20,929 bases of DNA from Phocaeicola_A sp964580305 (GTDB lineage Bacteria > Bacteroidota > Bacteroidia > Bacteroidales > Bacteroidaceae): positions 1 to 20,929 of the forward strand of contig CAZOKL010000037.1 of assembly GCA_964580305.1 (NCBI GenBank), in the 5' to 3' direction. Of the stretch, positions 14,037 to 20,929 are shown one piece after another (the first letter of the stretch is position 1; the number at the start of each line of letters is the position of its first letter). Below the pieces are notes generated by a model. It was not told the DNA's origin. It worked only from the letters and a program-made list of their open reading frames with translations, and ran no database searches. A program made the position numbers and the translations under genes.

Positions 14037-17000
14037 GTGCTTCCCGCCAAAATTTCGTACTTTTGTCAAGTATTTACAAATAAACGCCGACCGACTATCA
14101 AACGTTTAAGCAACATCCTGCGTTTCTGTATCGCGATACCTGCCTGCTTGTATGCAGTTATCATCATCCTGCTGAACCTCCCGTCTGTGCAGCAGCGCCT
14201 TTCCGTGTTCACGTCGCAGAAACTGAGCCGCCTGTTTCAGACTGAAGTAGCTGTCGGCAATGTCAACATCGGTTTGCTCAATCGTGTCATCCTTGACGAC
14301 GTGAACATCCGCGACCGTTCCGGAGCGCCGCTGCTCGAGGCGACACGCCTCTCTGCCAAGTTCAGCATCAGGGCCTTGCTGCAAAACAAAATCGTGGTGA
14401 ATAACGTTCTGCTCCACCACTTGCAGCTTGACCTCTCGCACAGCGATTCCCTCTCGGCTCCCAACTATCAGTTCCTCATCGACGCCCTTTCATCTGACGA
14501 CACGACATCGACCAAGACTGACCTCAACCTTCGCATCAATGCCATCCTCATCCGTCACGGTCACATAGCCTATGACCAGCTGTGGACACCGCAAACGCCG
14601 GGAGAGTTCAACATCGGGCATCTGCGTCTGGACGACGTGCGAGCCAATATCTCCCTGAAAGCCCTTCGGCGCGACTCCCTCAACACAACCATACGTCACC
14701 TCAGCTTCACCGAGCAGTCGGGCTTCAAACTTCGCAATCTGTCATTCAAGCTGGTGGCCAATTCACAGGCGGCTACCCTCTCACGCTTCGCTCTGGAGTT
14801 GCCCGGCTCAATCGTGCGCATCGACACACTGCTGGCCGGTTACGATGCGACGTCGCAGGAGAGCTGGAAAAACCTCCAGTTTGAAGGCGACATCAGCAGA
14901 TCTTACATCACGTTGAGTGATTTGAAATGTTTCGTCCCCTCCCTGTCGTCATTCACCGCCCCGCTGTGGATACGTGCCCATGTGCAAGGCAATTCCCGGG
15001 AAATCTCGCTCAACGACTTCCGCCTGCAGTCGGACAACAACGACATCCAACTGCATCTCTACTGCCGTGTGCGCAATCCGTTTGAACCTGAGCACAGCTT
15101 CATCGACTGTAATCTCCCGAAGCTGAACATCACAAACACGGGCCTACGCTTCCTAGCACAAAACCTGGGCACTGACATGCCTCCTGCTGTCATGCGCATG
15201 GGCTACTTCTCCTTTCAAGGAAGTGCGCGCGGAACGTTCAAGGACTTGCAACTCCGAGGCGACATGGAAAGTGCGGCAGGCACGGTCAATACCAATCTGA
15301 ACTTGAGCCTGGACGATGAGCTGAAAATGTTCCAGGGGAGGCTCCTCACAGAAGATTTTCAACTGGGTCAGCTCACCGAGACACCCGGTCTGGGGCGCAT
15401 CTCGCTGGACATTGAAGTACAAGGAACCCGCCCTAACGGCAGCTTTCCGCAAATTGCCGTCAACGGCAACATTCCTCTCCTGGAATACAAGCAACACACG
15501 TATGACAATATCTGCATCAACGCTCAGTATAGCGAAGGATATTACAACGGTCACCTGAGTGTCAACGACCCCGACTGCCAACTGTCCATCGACGGAGAGT
15601 TCAATCCCGTTAAGGAAGTACCGGAGTTCAACCTGACAGCCCGCATTGATCACTTCCGCCCGAATACACTGAAACTCAGCAATAAGCATCCTGACACTGA
15701 ATTTTCAGCACGCATCCGCACAAACTTCAAAGGCAACAACTTAGACAACATGGTGGGAAGCATCCGCATTGACAGCCTGCGCATGCAGTCGCCGGAAAAT
15801 TCTTATTTCCTGCGCCACTTCACCATCAGCTCTTTCCTGGAAAACGAGAAAAAGCGCAATATTCATTTCCTCTCCGACTTCATGAATGGAGAGATAGAGG
15901 GCAAATTTCAGTTCAAGAGTCTGCCGGAGAGCATGATGCATCTGCTGCATCAATACTTGCCTTCGATTATCTCCCCCAGCAACAAGCCCCAAACATCATC
16001 AGACAACTACCTAAGTTTCAGGTTAGACGTCACCAACACAGACTTTCTAAGCAAGATTCTCTGCATCCCTCTGACCCTGCATCTGCCGGGAAGCATCAAA
16101 GGAGATTTCCAAGAACAAGACAACCATATCAAACTGGAGGCCTACCTTCCCTCCTTCTCCTACAACGGCACGCACTATGAGTCGGGTATGCTCCTTGTCA
16201 ACAATCCGCAGGACAAATTGCAAGCTCTGGTCCGTATCAGTAAACAAATGGGAAAAAGATACAGCTCCATGCTCAACCTGACTCTAAACGCCGAAGCTGA
16301 AGACGACAAATTGACCACTCGGTTGAACTGGGGCAACAACACCATCACCACCTACAGCGGAGAAATTTCCACTGTCGCCAACTTTTTCAAACAGCATGAA
16401 ACTCAGGAAGGCATAAACATGCGGGTCGGTATCCAGCCTTCACACATCATCATCAACGATACAGTGTGGACACTGAACCGCTCTGACATTATCATTGACT
16501 CCAGCCGTGTGGCCATCAACAATTTCCGTTTCGAACACGAGAACCAGCATCTGCACATCAACGGGAATCTGACTCCCCATTCTGAAGATTCACTCAGCAT
16601 CGACTTGAAAAATATACAACTGGAATACATATTCGACATCATCCAGTTCAATCCGGTCGACTTCCGAGGTGTAGCTAACGGAAAAGCTTACATTAAACAT
16701 GCCCTGAAAAAGCCATCGCTCAACGCCGACCTGAACATCAGTCGTTTCACATTCAATGGCGGACTCATGGGAGACATGAAACTAAAAAGCCGATGGGACG
16801 CCGAGGAAGGGAATATCTATCTTGACGCCGACATCAGAGAAACGACACCTCATTCACGCACCACGGTGAAAGGATGGGTGTCGCCTCCCAAAGCCGGCTT
16901 AGACCTGCACATCACAGCAGACAGTACCAATCTGGAATTCTTAAACATGTACACGGCCAATGTTTTTGACAGACTCACCGGAAGAGTGACAGGAGACATC

Positions 17001-18617
17001 CGCCTATACGGGCCATTTGCCAACTTGAATCTGGAAGGAATGGCTTCCGGCAATGCCTTTGTCCAGGTGGGCGTCCTTCACACCGGATATAAGATCCAAA
17101 TAGACTCTGTCTGCCTACTGCAGAACGCCATAGAGTTTCAAAAAGCCAACATACAAGACAAACACGGAAACATGGGAACTGTCAGAGGTGCACTCCTTCA
17201 TAATCATTTGCGTGACATAAGCTATAACTTCACCTTCAACACAGACAACCTGCTCCTCTACGATGCGCCTGACGACAGTGAATCACTAATTTATGGCAGC
17301 ATCTATGGCTCCGGCATCACTACCTTGCAAGGAAATACAAACGGACTCAACGTAAACACCAATATCCGCACCGGACGGAACACGTCATTTATCTATAAGC
17401 TGGGCACACCCGAAGAAATTGCTGACAACGGATTCATCACTTTCGTCGACAAAACCCCGCGCCCAAAGTGGGAGAACGAACAGATTCCTGACCCATTCAA
17501 AGAACTATTGGATGCAGACACAGTGACTGTCGACATGGCACCAATAGACATCCGCCTCAACGCACAAATGGACATCACTCCGGATGCAACCATTAAAGTC
17601 ATCATGGACCCCATCTCCGGAGACTATGCCATGGCACAAGGAAGAGGCAACCTGCAAGCCAACTTTTACAATAAAGGTGATTTCAAGCTCTATGGCACAT
17701 ACACCCTTGACCATGGCATCTACAAACTCAGTCTGCAAGAAGTTATCCGAAAAGACTTCCAGCTGCAACCCGGAGGAAGCATCACTTTCAGCGGTATGCC
17801 CAGAGACGGCGACATCGACTTGCAAGCTGTTTATACGGTCAACTCAGCTTCACTGAAAGACTTGGCATCTAATGCCACATTTACCCAGAACTCTGTCAGA
17901 GTAAACTGTCTGCTGAATCTGACAGGCAAACTGGCATCACCAAACGTACACTTTGATCTCGAACTGCCAACAGTCAACGAAGAAGAACGTGAGTTGGTGC
18001 GTAGCTACATCAGCACGGACGAACAGATGGAAATGCAAATCATCTATCTCCTAGGCATCGGACGTTTCTATACCTATGATTATGCAAACACCAGCCTAGA
18101 CAGTGGCAACGGACAGACATCGGCCATGAACTCATTGCTTTCATCCACTTTATCCGGGCAACTGAACAACATGCTTTCACACATCATCAACAGTAACCAA
18201 TGGAATTTTGGAACCAACCTGAGCACAGGTGACAATGGATGGACGGACATGGAAGTGGAAGGCATGTTGTCCGGACGCCTGCTCAACAACCGCCTGCTCA
18301 TCAACGGTAATTTTGGCTACCGAGACAGTCAAGTGGCCACCACCAACTTTATTGGTGACTTCGACGTCCAATGGTTACTTACCCCATCCGGCGATCTCAG
18401 CCTAAAGGGATACAACCAGACCAACGACCGCTATTTTGCCAAAACCACACTGACCACACAAGGCATCGGACTGCTGTTCAAACGTGACTTTGACCACCTG
18501 AAAGAACTGTTCCACAGAAATTGGAAACCGAAAAGTGACACACTCCGCACAGACACTACATCCACCCAAAAGAAAAAGAGACTAAAAAGGAAAAAGAAAT
18601 GGGCTGGGGATTCTTGA
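14037..18617 (+). CDS. TamB-like translocation/assembly module protein (DUF490)
   Basis: Up to 1526 aa. TamB proteins are single-span inner-membrane anchored, with a long periplasmic beta-helical groove to the outer membrane, and help outer-membrane assembly or phospholipid transport. Seen: a membrane span about 31-48 (CIAIPACLYAVIIILLNL), then LPSVQQRLSVFTSQKLSRLFQTEVAVGNVNIGLLNRVILDDVNIRD as in AsmA/TamB N-termini, then a long repetitive beta-strand body. The conserved TamB C-terminal domain (about 1120-1495) shows DATIKVIMDPISGDYAMAQG, GTYTLDHGIYKLSL, FQLQPGGSITFSG, DIDLQAVYTVNSASLKDL and GLLFKRDFDHLKELF. The tail is basic (KKKRLKRKKK). The only in-frame conventional start is the GTG at 14037, but a promoter -7 box lies inside that frame (14058-14065) and no in-frame ATG follows for over 1 kb; the true start may be a rare codon near 14097-14118. 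No TamA/TamL partner gene is in the window. Confidence 0.9.
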   Translation: MLPAKISYFCQVFTNKRRPTIKRLSNILRFCIAIPACLYAVIIILLNLPSVQQRLSVFTSQKLSRLFQTEVAVGNVNIGLLNRVILDDVNIRDRSGAPLLEATRLSAKFSIRALLQNKIVVNNVLLHHLQLDLSHSDSLSAPNYQFLIDALSSDDTTSTKTDLNLRINAILIRHGHIAYDQLWTPQTPGEFNIGHLRLDDVRANISLKALRRDSLNTTIRHLSFTEQSGFKLRNLSFKLVANSQAATLSRFALELPGSIVRIDTLLAGYDATSQESWKNLQFEGDISRSYITLSDLKCFVPSLSSFTAPLWIRAHVQGNSREISLNDFRLQSDNNDIQLHLYCRVRNPFEPEHSFIDCNLPKLNITNTGLRFLAQNLGTDMPPAVMRMGYFSFQGSARGTFKDLQLRGDMESAAGTVNTNLNLSLDDELKMFQGRLLTEDFQLGQLTETPGLGRISLDIEVQGTRPNGSFPQIAVNGNIPLLEYKQHTYDNICINAQYSEGYYNGHLSVNDPDCQLSIDGEFNPVKEVPEFNLTARIDHFRPNTLKLSNKHPDTEFSARIRTNFKGNNLDNMVGSIRIDSLRMQSPENSYFLRHFTISSFLENEKKRNIHFLSDFMNGEIEGKFQFKSLPESMMHLLHQYLPSIISPSNKPQTSSDNYLSFRLDVTNTDFLSKILCIPLTLHLPGSIKGDFQEQDNHIKLEAYLPSFSYNGTHYESGMLLVNNPQDKLQALVRISKQMGKRYSSMLNLTLNAEAEDDKLTTRLNWGNNTITTYSGEISTVANFFKQHETQEGINMRVGIQPSHIIINDTVWTLNRSDIIIDSSRVAINNFRFEHENQHLHINGNLTPHSEDSLSIDLKNIQLEYIFDIIQFNPVDFRGVANGKAYIKHALKKPSLNADLNISRFTFNGGLMGDMKLKSRWDAEEGNIYLDADIRETTPHSRTTVKGWVSPPKAGLDLHITADSTNLEFLNMYTANVFDRLTGRVTGDIRLYGPFANLNLEGMASGNAFVQVGVLHTGYKIQIDSVCLLQNAIEFQKANIQDKHGNMGTVRGALLHNHLRDISYNFTFNTDNLLLYDAPDDSESLIYGSIYGSGITTLQGNTNGLNVNTNIRTGRNTSFIYKLGTPEEIADNGFITFVDKTPRPKWENEQIPDPFKELLDADTVTVDMAPIDIRLNAQMDITPDATIKVIMDPISGDYAMAQGRGNLQANFYNKGDFKLYGTYTLDHGIYKLSLQEVIRKDFQLQPGGSITFSGMPRDGDIDLQAVYTVNSASLKDLASNATFTQNSVRVNCLLNLTGKLASPNVHFDLELPTVNEEERELVRSYISTDEQMEMQIIYLLGIGRFYTYDYANTSLDSGNGQTSAMNSLLSSTLSGQLNNMLSHIINSNQWNFGTNLSTGDNGWTDMEVEGMLSGRLLNNRLLINGNFGYRDSQVATTNFIGDFDVQWLLTPSGDLSLKGYNQTNDRYFAKTTLTTQGIGLLFKRDFDHLKELFHRNWKPKSDTLRTDTTSTQKKKRLKRKKKWAGDS
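14058..14065 (+). promoter_or_regulatory. Probable -7 box of the tamB-like gene
   Basis: TACTTTTG is a perfect TAnnTTTG match. A T-run (14029-14034) about 23 nt upstream may serve as a poor -33 element. It is divergent from the peptidase promoter, with -7 boxes about 65 bp apart. Confidence 0.5.
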
Positions 18618-18676
18618 CCAGTGCGGCATGTGAAAGTCCCAATGCGCAAGATTCACGAATTTACCGTATTTGCCAT

Positions 18677-18719
18677 AAAAAGAGAGTCTGTCTCAAAATA
18701 AGAATTGAAGACAGACTCT
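18677..18719 (-). terminator. Intrinsic terminator of the membrane-protein gene
   Basis: AGAGTCTGTC (18683-18692) and GACAGACTCT (18710-18719) form a 10-bp perfect stem with a 17-nt loop. Read on the minus strand it is followed by CTTTTTA. It lies between the convergent tamB-like and membrane-protein genes. There is no T-run on the plus-strand side. Confidence 0.7.
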
Positions 18720-18749
18720 TATGGGTCAAGAAACACCGTCGTCCAAAGT

Positions 18750-19787
18750 TCAGCTGCGCAGTCCCCAAGGGCGGTAGGCAGCTCCGTCACGGGTGGCAAT
18801 CTCCCGTTCCTTCTCGGCAGCCTTACGAGCCCGTTCAGCCTTGAGACGTTCATGTTCGGCACGGGCATCGGCCAGCATCTTTTCCTTTTCAGGCAATATC
18901 ACCGAGGCATAGTGAAACAGCATCGGGGCTTCGATGAAAATCATCCCCAGCGCATTGGCATAGAGATAAATGGCATAACAGCCGACCTTCAGGAATACAT
19001 AATAAGATGGTAAATCTGGCACGTTGCCGTCCATCACGCTCCAGACCACCTGATTGTCCACAATCATGGTGATACACATGGGCATGGAACATATAAGCGT
19101 GAAAATTCCCACAATGATGCACGTGAACAGCCTGATGGAGAACGTGGTGCCCCATACCGGAGTCCCCCTGCGGAATGCATGCAGAAAAGCGTCCCACAAT
19201 GTCTCGCGCTCAATCATGTAGAAGTAAGGAAACAAGATGAGTGTCACTGCAAAATAGAGCATCACAGGCAGCATCACAAGTCCTAACCACCTGTTTATCG
19301 TGACAAACATGTAGAGAATGGCGGCCACCACCATCCAAAAGAACATGGTAAACAAGATATAGAGGAAGTAACGCCAGACGTCGCGCCCCATCCACGAGAA
19401 CCAAGCCTTCATCTTCAAGGATGGCACGAAGCCCAGTTCTATATATTTTCGGAACATGCCGAACATCAGTGCCTGCCAGACGCACATCCCCACCAGGAAT
19501 ACTAGGCAACAAGCCGCCGCCGGCATGACTACAGGCCACACCACAGCAGCCCAATCACCCTTTCCTGTCATCCACGCAGCCATATTTGTGGAAGAGGCGG
19601 CATCCCGCATCGTATCAGACAGCCACACCAAACCTATGGCCATCAGAACAGCATACGGCACGAGTACGAACGAACCCGCGCGCAACAGGGTGCGAAAGTT
19701 TTTTTCCAGCAACACATATCCTCCGAACAATCGTCCGATGAAACCGCGACGCTTATAAAAAGCACTCAACTGCTCTATATTTTCCAT
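18750..19787 (-). CDS. Polytopic membrane protein of unknown function with charged C-terminal coiled coil
   Basis: 345 aa, not assigned to a family. No signal peptide. About six membrane spans can be drawn: residues 38-57, 84-108, 138-160, 167-190, 218-242 and 264-295. The cytoplasmic-looking N-terminus (MENIEQLSAFYKRRGFIGRLFGGY) is basic and amphipathic. The tail from about 300 (PEKEKMLADARAEHERLKAERARKAAEKERE) is highly charged and probably a coiled coil. The pair of segments with WSDT/W-rich loops between spans 1 and 2 is periplasmic by charge distribution. The ATG at 19787 follows a good promoter, and the gene has its own terminator. It shares its promoter region with the divergent oxidoreductase gene, which may hint at common regulation but says nothing firm about function. 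Confidence 0.8.
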   Translation of the reverse strand: MENIEQLSAFYKRRGFIGRLFGGYVLLEKNFRTLLRAGSFVLVPYAVLMAIGLVWLSDTMRDAASSTNMAAWMTGKGDWAAVVWPVVMPAAACCLVFLVGMCVWQALMFGMFRKYIELGFVPSLKMKAWFSWMGRDVWRYFLYILFTMFFWMVVAAILYMFVTINRWLGLVMLPVMLYFAVTLILFPYFYMIERETLWDAFLHAFRRGTPVWGTTFSIRLFTCIIVGIFTLICSMPMCITMIVDNQVVWSVMDGNVPDLPSYYVFLKVGCYAIYLYANALGMIFIEAPMLFHYASVILPEKEKMLADARAEHERLKAERARKAAEKEREIATRDGAAYRPWGLRS

Positions 19788-19821
19788 TACTTTCTAGATT
19801 AAAATTCGGTTATACTTATAG

Positions 19822-19851
19822 CAAAAGTAGGTAAATTAGATAACTTTGCAA
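19822..19851 (-). promoter_or_regulatory. Promoter of the membrane-protein gene
   Basis: On the minus strand TACTTTTG (19822-19829) is a perfect TAnnTTTG box, with TTG (19849-19851) 19 nt upstream as the -33 element. It would start transcription about 28 nt before the ATG at 19787. Confidence 0.6.
19841..19848 (+). promoter_or_regulatory. Promoter -7 box of the Gfo/Idh/MocA gene
   Basis: TAACTTTG is a perfect TAnnTTTG match, 60 nt before the ATG. No clear -33 TTTG is visible. The box lies inside the spacer of the divergent minus-strand promoter. Confidence 0.55.
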
Positions 19852-19907
19852 TTCACAGTAGCATCTTTTTTAAGATAAGTTTCATAATCACTCTAAAAGC
19901 ATACAGT

Positions 19908-20885
19908 ATGATGATAAAATGGGGTTTTATCGGTTGCGGAGATGTGACCGAAAAAAAAAGTGGGCCAGCTTTCAATAAAGTTGAAAATTCCAAGGTGGTG
20001 GCTGTCATGAGCCGCAGTGCGGAGAAAGCAAAATCATACGCTGAAAGGCATCATGTGCCACGCTGGTACACCGACCCACAGAAATTGATCGACGATCCGG
20101 AGGTGAATGCTGTCTACATCGCAACACCTCCTTCTTCACACGCCACCTTTGCCATCATGGCCATGAAAGCCGGCAAGCCGGTGTATATAGAAAAACCCAT
20201 GGCTGCCTGCTATGAGGACTGCCTGCGCATCAACCGCATATCGGAGGAAACGGGTATGCCCTGCTTCGTGGCCTACTACCGCCGCTATCTACCCTACTTC
20301 CAGAAAGTAAAACAACTGGTCAACGAAGGAGCCATTGGAAAGATTCTTCATGTGCAAATCCGCTTCGCCCAGCCGCCCAGTGCATCCGACTGCGACCAGA
20401 CCAACCAACCTTGGCGCCTGGACGCATCCATCGCCGGCGGTGGTTACTTCTACGATTTGGCTCCACACCAGATAGACATCCTGCAAGACATGTTCGGCTG
20501 CATTCTGGAAGCAAAAGGATTCAGCAGCAACCGCGCCAAACTTTACACGGTTGAAGACTCCGTCAGTGCCTGTTTCAAGTTCGAAAACGGATTGACAGGT
20601 TCCGGTTCGTGGTGCTTCGTGGCGCATGAATCAGCAAAGGAAGACCGTATCGAGATTATCGGCGACCGTGGCATGATTTGTTTCTCTGCATTTTCCTATG
20701 CCCCCATTACCCTGCACACTCAACGCGGACGCGAAGAGTTCAACTTTGAAAATCCTGAAAACATCCAATACCCGCTCATTAAAGCCGTCGTAGAACATCT
20801 GCAAAGTAAAAATATATGCACATGCGACGGCGTAAGCGCCACACCGACCAACTGGGTTATAGACCGAATCTTAGGCAAACTTTAA
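19908..20885 (+). CDS. Gfo/Idh/MocA family NAD(P)-dependent oxidoreductase
   Basis: 325 aa, cytoplasmic. N-terminal Rossmann fold with the dinucleotide motif GFIGCG (6-11), then AVYIATPPSSHA (68-79) and the family's EKP motif in YIEKPMA (93-99; Lys96 is the usual catalytic/nicotinamide contact). The C-terminal alpha/beta domain carries GGGYFYDLAPHQID (177-190), with Asp183 and His187 in the positions of the substrate-binding/catalytic residues. Length is typical. Substrates of this family are sugars, inositols or related polyols; the sequence does not tell which. The start may be either of two adjacent ATGs (19908 or 19911); the second matches the usual MIKWGFIG start. A run of nine A (19951-19959) lies at codons 15-18. 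The stop codon is inside a strong hairpin. Confidence 0.92.
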   Translation: MMIKWGFIGCGDVTEKKSGPAFNKVENSKVVAVMSRSAEKAKSYAERHHVPRWYTDPQKLIDDPEVNAVYIATPPSSHATFAIMAMKAGKPVYIEKPMAACYEDCLRINRISEETGMPCFVAYYRRYLPYFQKVKQLVNEGAIGKILHVQIRFAQPPSASDCDQTNQPWRLDASIAGGGYFYDLAPHQIDILQDMFGCILEAKGFSSNRAKLYTVEDSVSACFKFENGLTGSGSWCFVAHESAKEDRIEIIGDRGMICFSAFSYAPITLHTQRGREEFNFENPENIQYPLIKAVVEHLQSKNICTCDGVSATPTNWVIDRILGKL

Positions 20886-20920
20886 AACGAGATTTTAACT
20901 CGTTTTAAAGTTTGCTGTTG
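20875..20920 (+). terminator. Strong hairpin terminator overlapping the oxidoreductase stop codon
   Basis: GCAAACTTTAAAACGAG (20875-20891) and CTCGTTTTAAAGTTTGC (20899-20915) form a perfect 17-bp stem with a 7-nt loop, followed by TGTTGCTTTC. The TAA stop (20883-20885) lies within the 5' arm. Confidence 0.75.
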
Positions 20921-20929
20921 CTTTCATAC

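Noticed and set aside
13981..14107. Short plus-strand ORF (MANLRKNPDLQQ...) just upstream of the tamB-like frame, as a frameshifted N-terminus
   Set aside because: It covers both divergent promoters and ends at a TAA without leading into the TamB-like membrane span.
1..20929. CRISPR array, tRNA/rRNA gene, prophage, toxin-antitoxin or defence system
   Set aside because: I looked on both strands and saw no regularly spaced repeats, no tRNA cloverleaf or CCA ends, and no phage, restriction or toxin-antitoxin proteins.

Overview
The window is chromosomal DNA of a member of the order Bacteroidales (Bacteroidaceae or Prevotellaceae is likely; the genus cannot be fixed). Four things support this. 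There are repeated TAnnTTTG-type -7 promoter boxes. Shine-Dalgarno sequences are nearly absent. The Rho protein carries a very long low-complexity insertion. The lptC-ppiD neighbourhood and the FadL-like and TamB-like envelope proteins are of the Bacteroidota type. Most genes are core housekeeping and envelope genes; I see no prophage, intact insertion sequence, CRISPR array, rRNA or tRNA. Two runs of exactly 100 N (3134-3233 and 12365-12464) are assembly gaps.

Left part (1-5352, minus strand): an apparent operon reads coaX (type III pantothenate kinase), a FadL-like outer-membrane barrel protein (14-nt overlap with coaX), the first gap, lptC (a lipoprotein, its N-terminus lost in the gap), a decayed CNNM/CorC-HlyC family gene, and a PpiD/SurA-like periplasmic folding factor. 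CoaX makes coenzyme A precursors; the rest serve LPS transport and outer-membrane protein biogenesis.

Middle part (5525-12207): engB (ribosome-assembly GTPase) has a textbook Bacteroides promoter and converges on a two-gene minus-strand unit, a DUF3805/DUF3806-like gene and a Uup-like ABC-F ATPase, joined by a one-base TAATG overlap. Then comes ridA on the minus strand. A 557-bp intergenic region follows, with a GC-rich, strongly self-complementary island and the rho leader, and then rho itself with an intrinsic terminator.

Right part (12208-20929): a GCATC-rich repeat tract with the second gap separates rho from a convergent secreted C1B cysteine aminopeptidase. Divergent from the peptidase is a 1.5-kaa TamB-like protein whose start codon is problematic. 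It converges on an unrecognised six-span membrane protein, which is transcribed divergently, from overlapping promoters, from a Gfo/Idh/MocA oxidoreductase. That last gene ends in a 17-bp perfect hairpin.

I did not find a clear new biological system. The items most worth a second look are the internally deleted CNNM gene, the interleaved inverted repeats upstream of rho, the Rho disordered insertion with an AT-hook-like motif, the GCATC repeat tract, and the missing canonical start of the tamB-like gene.
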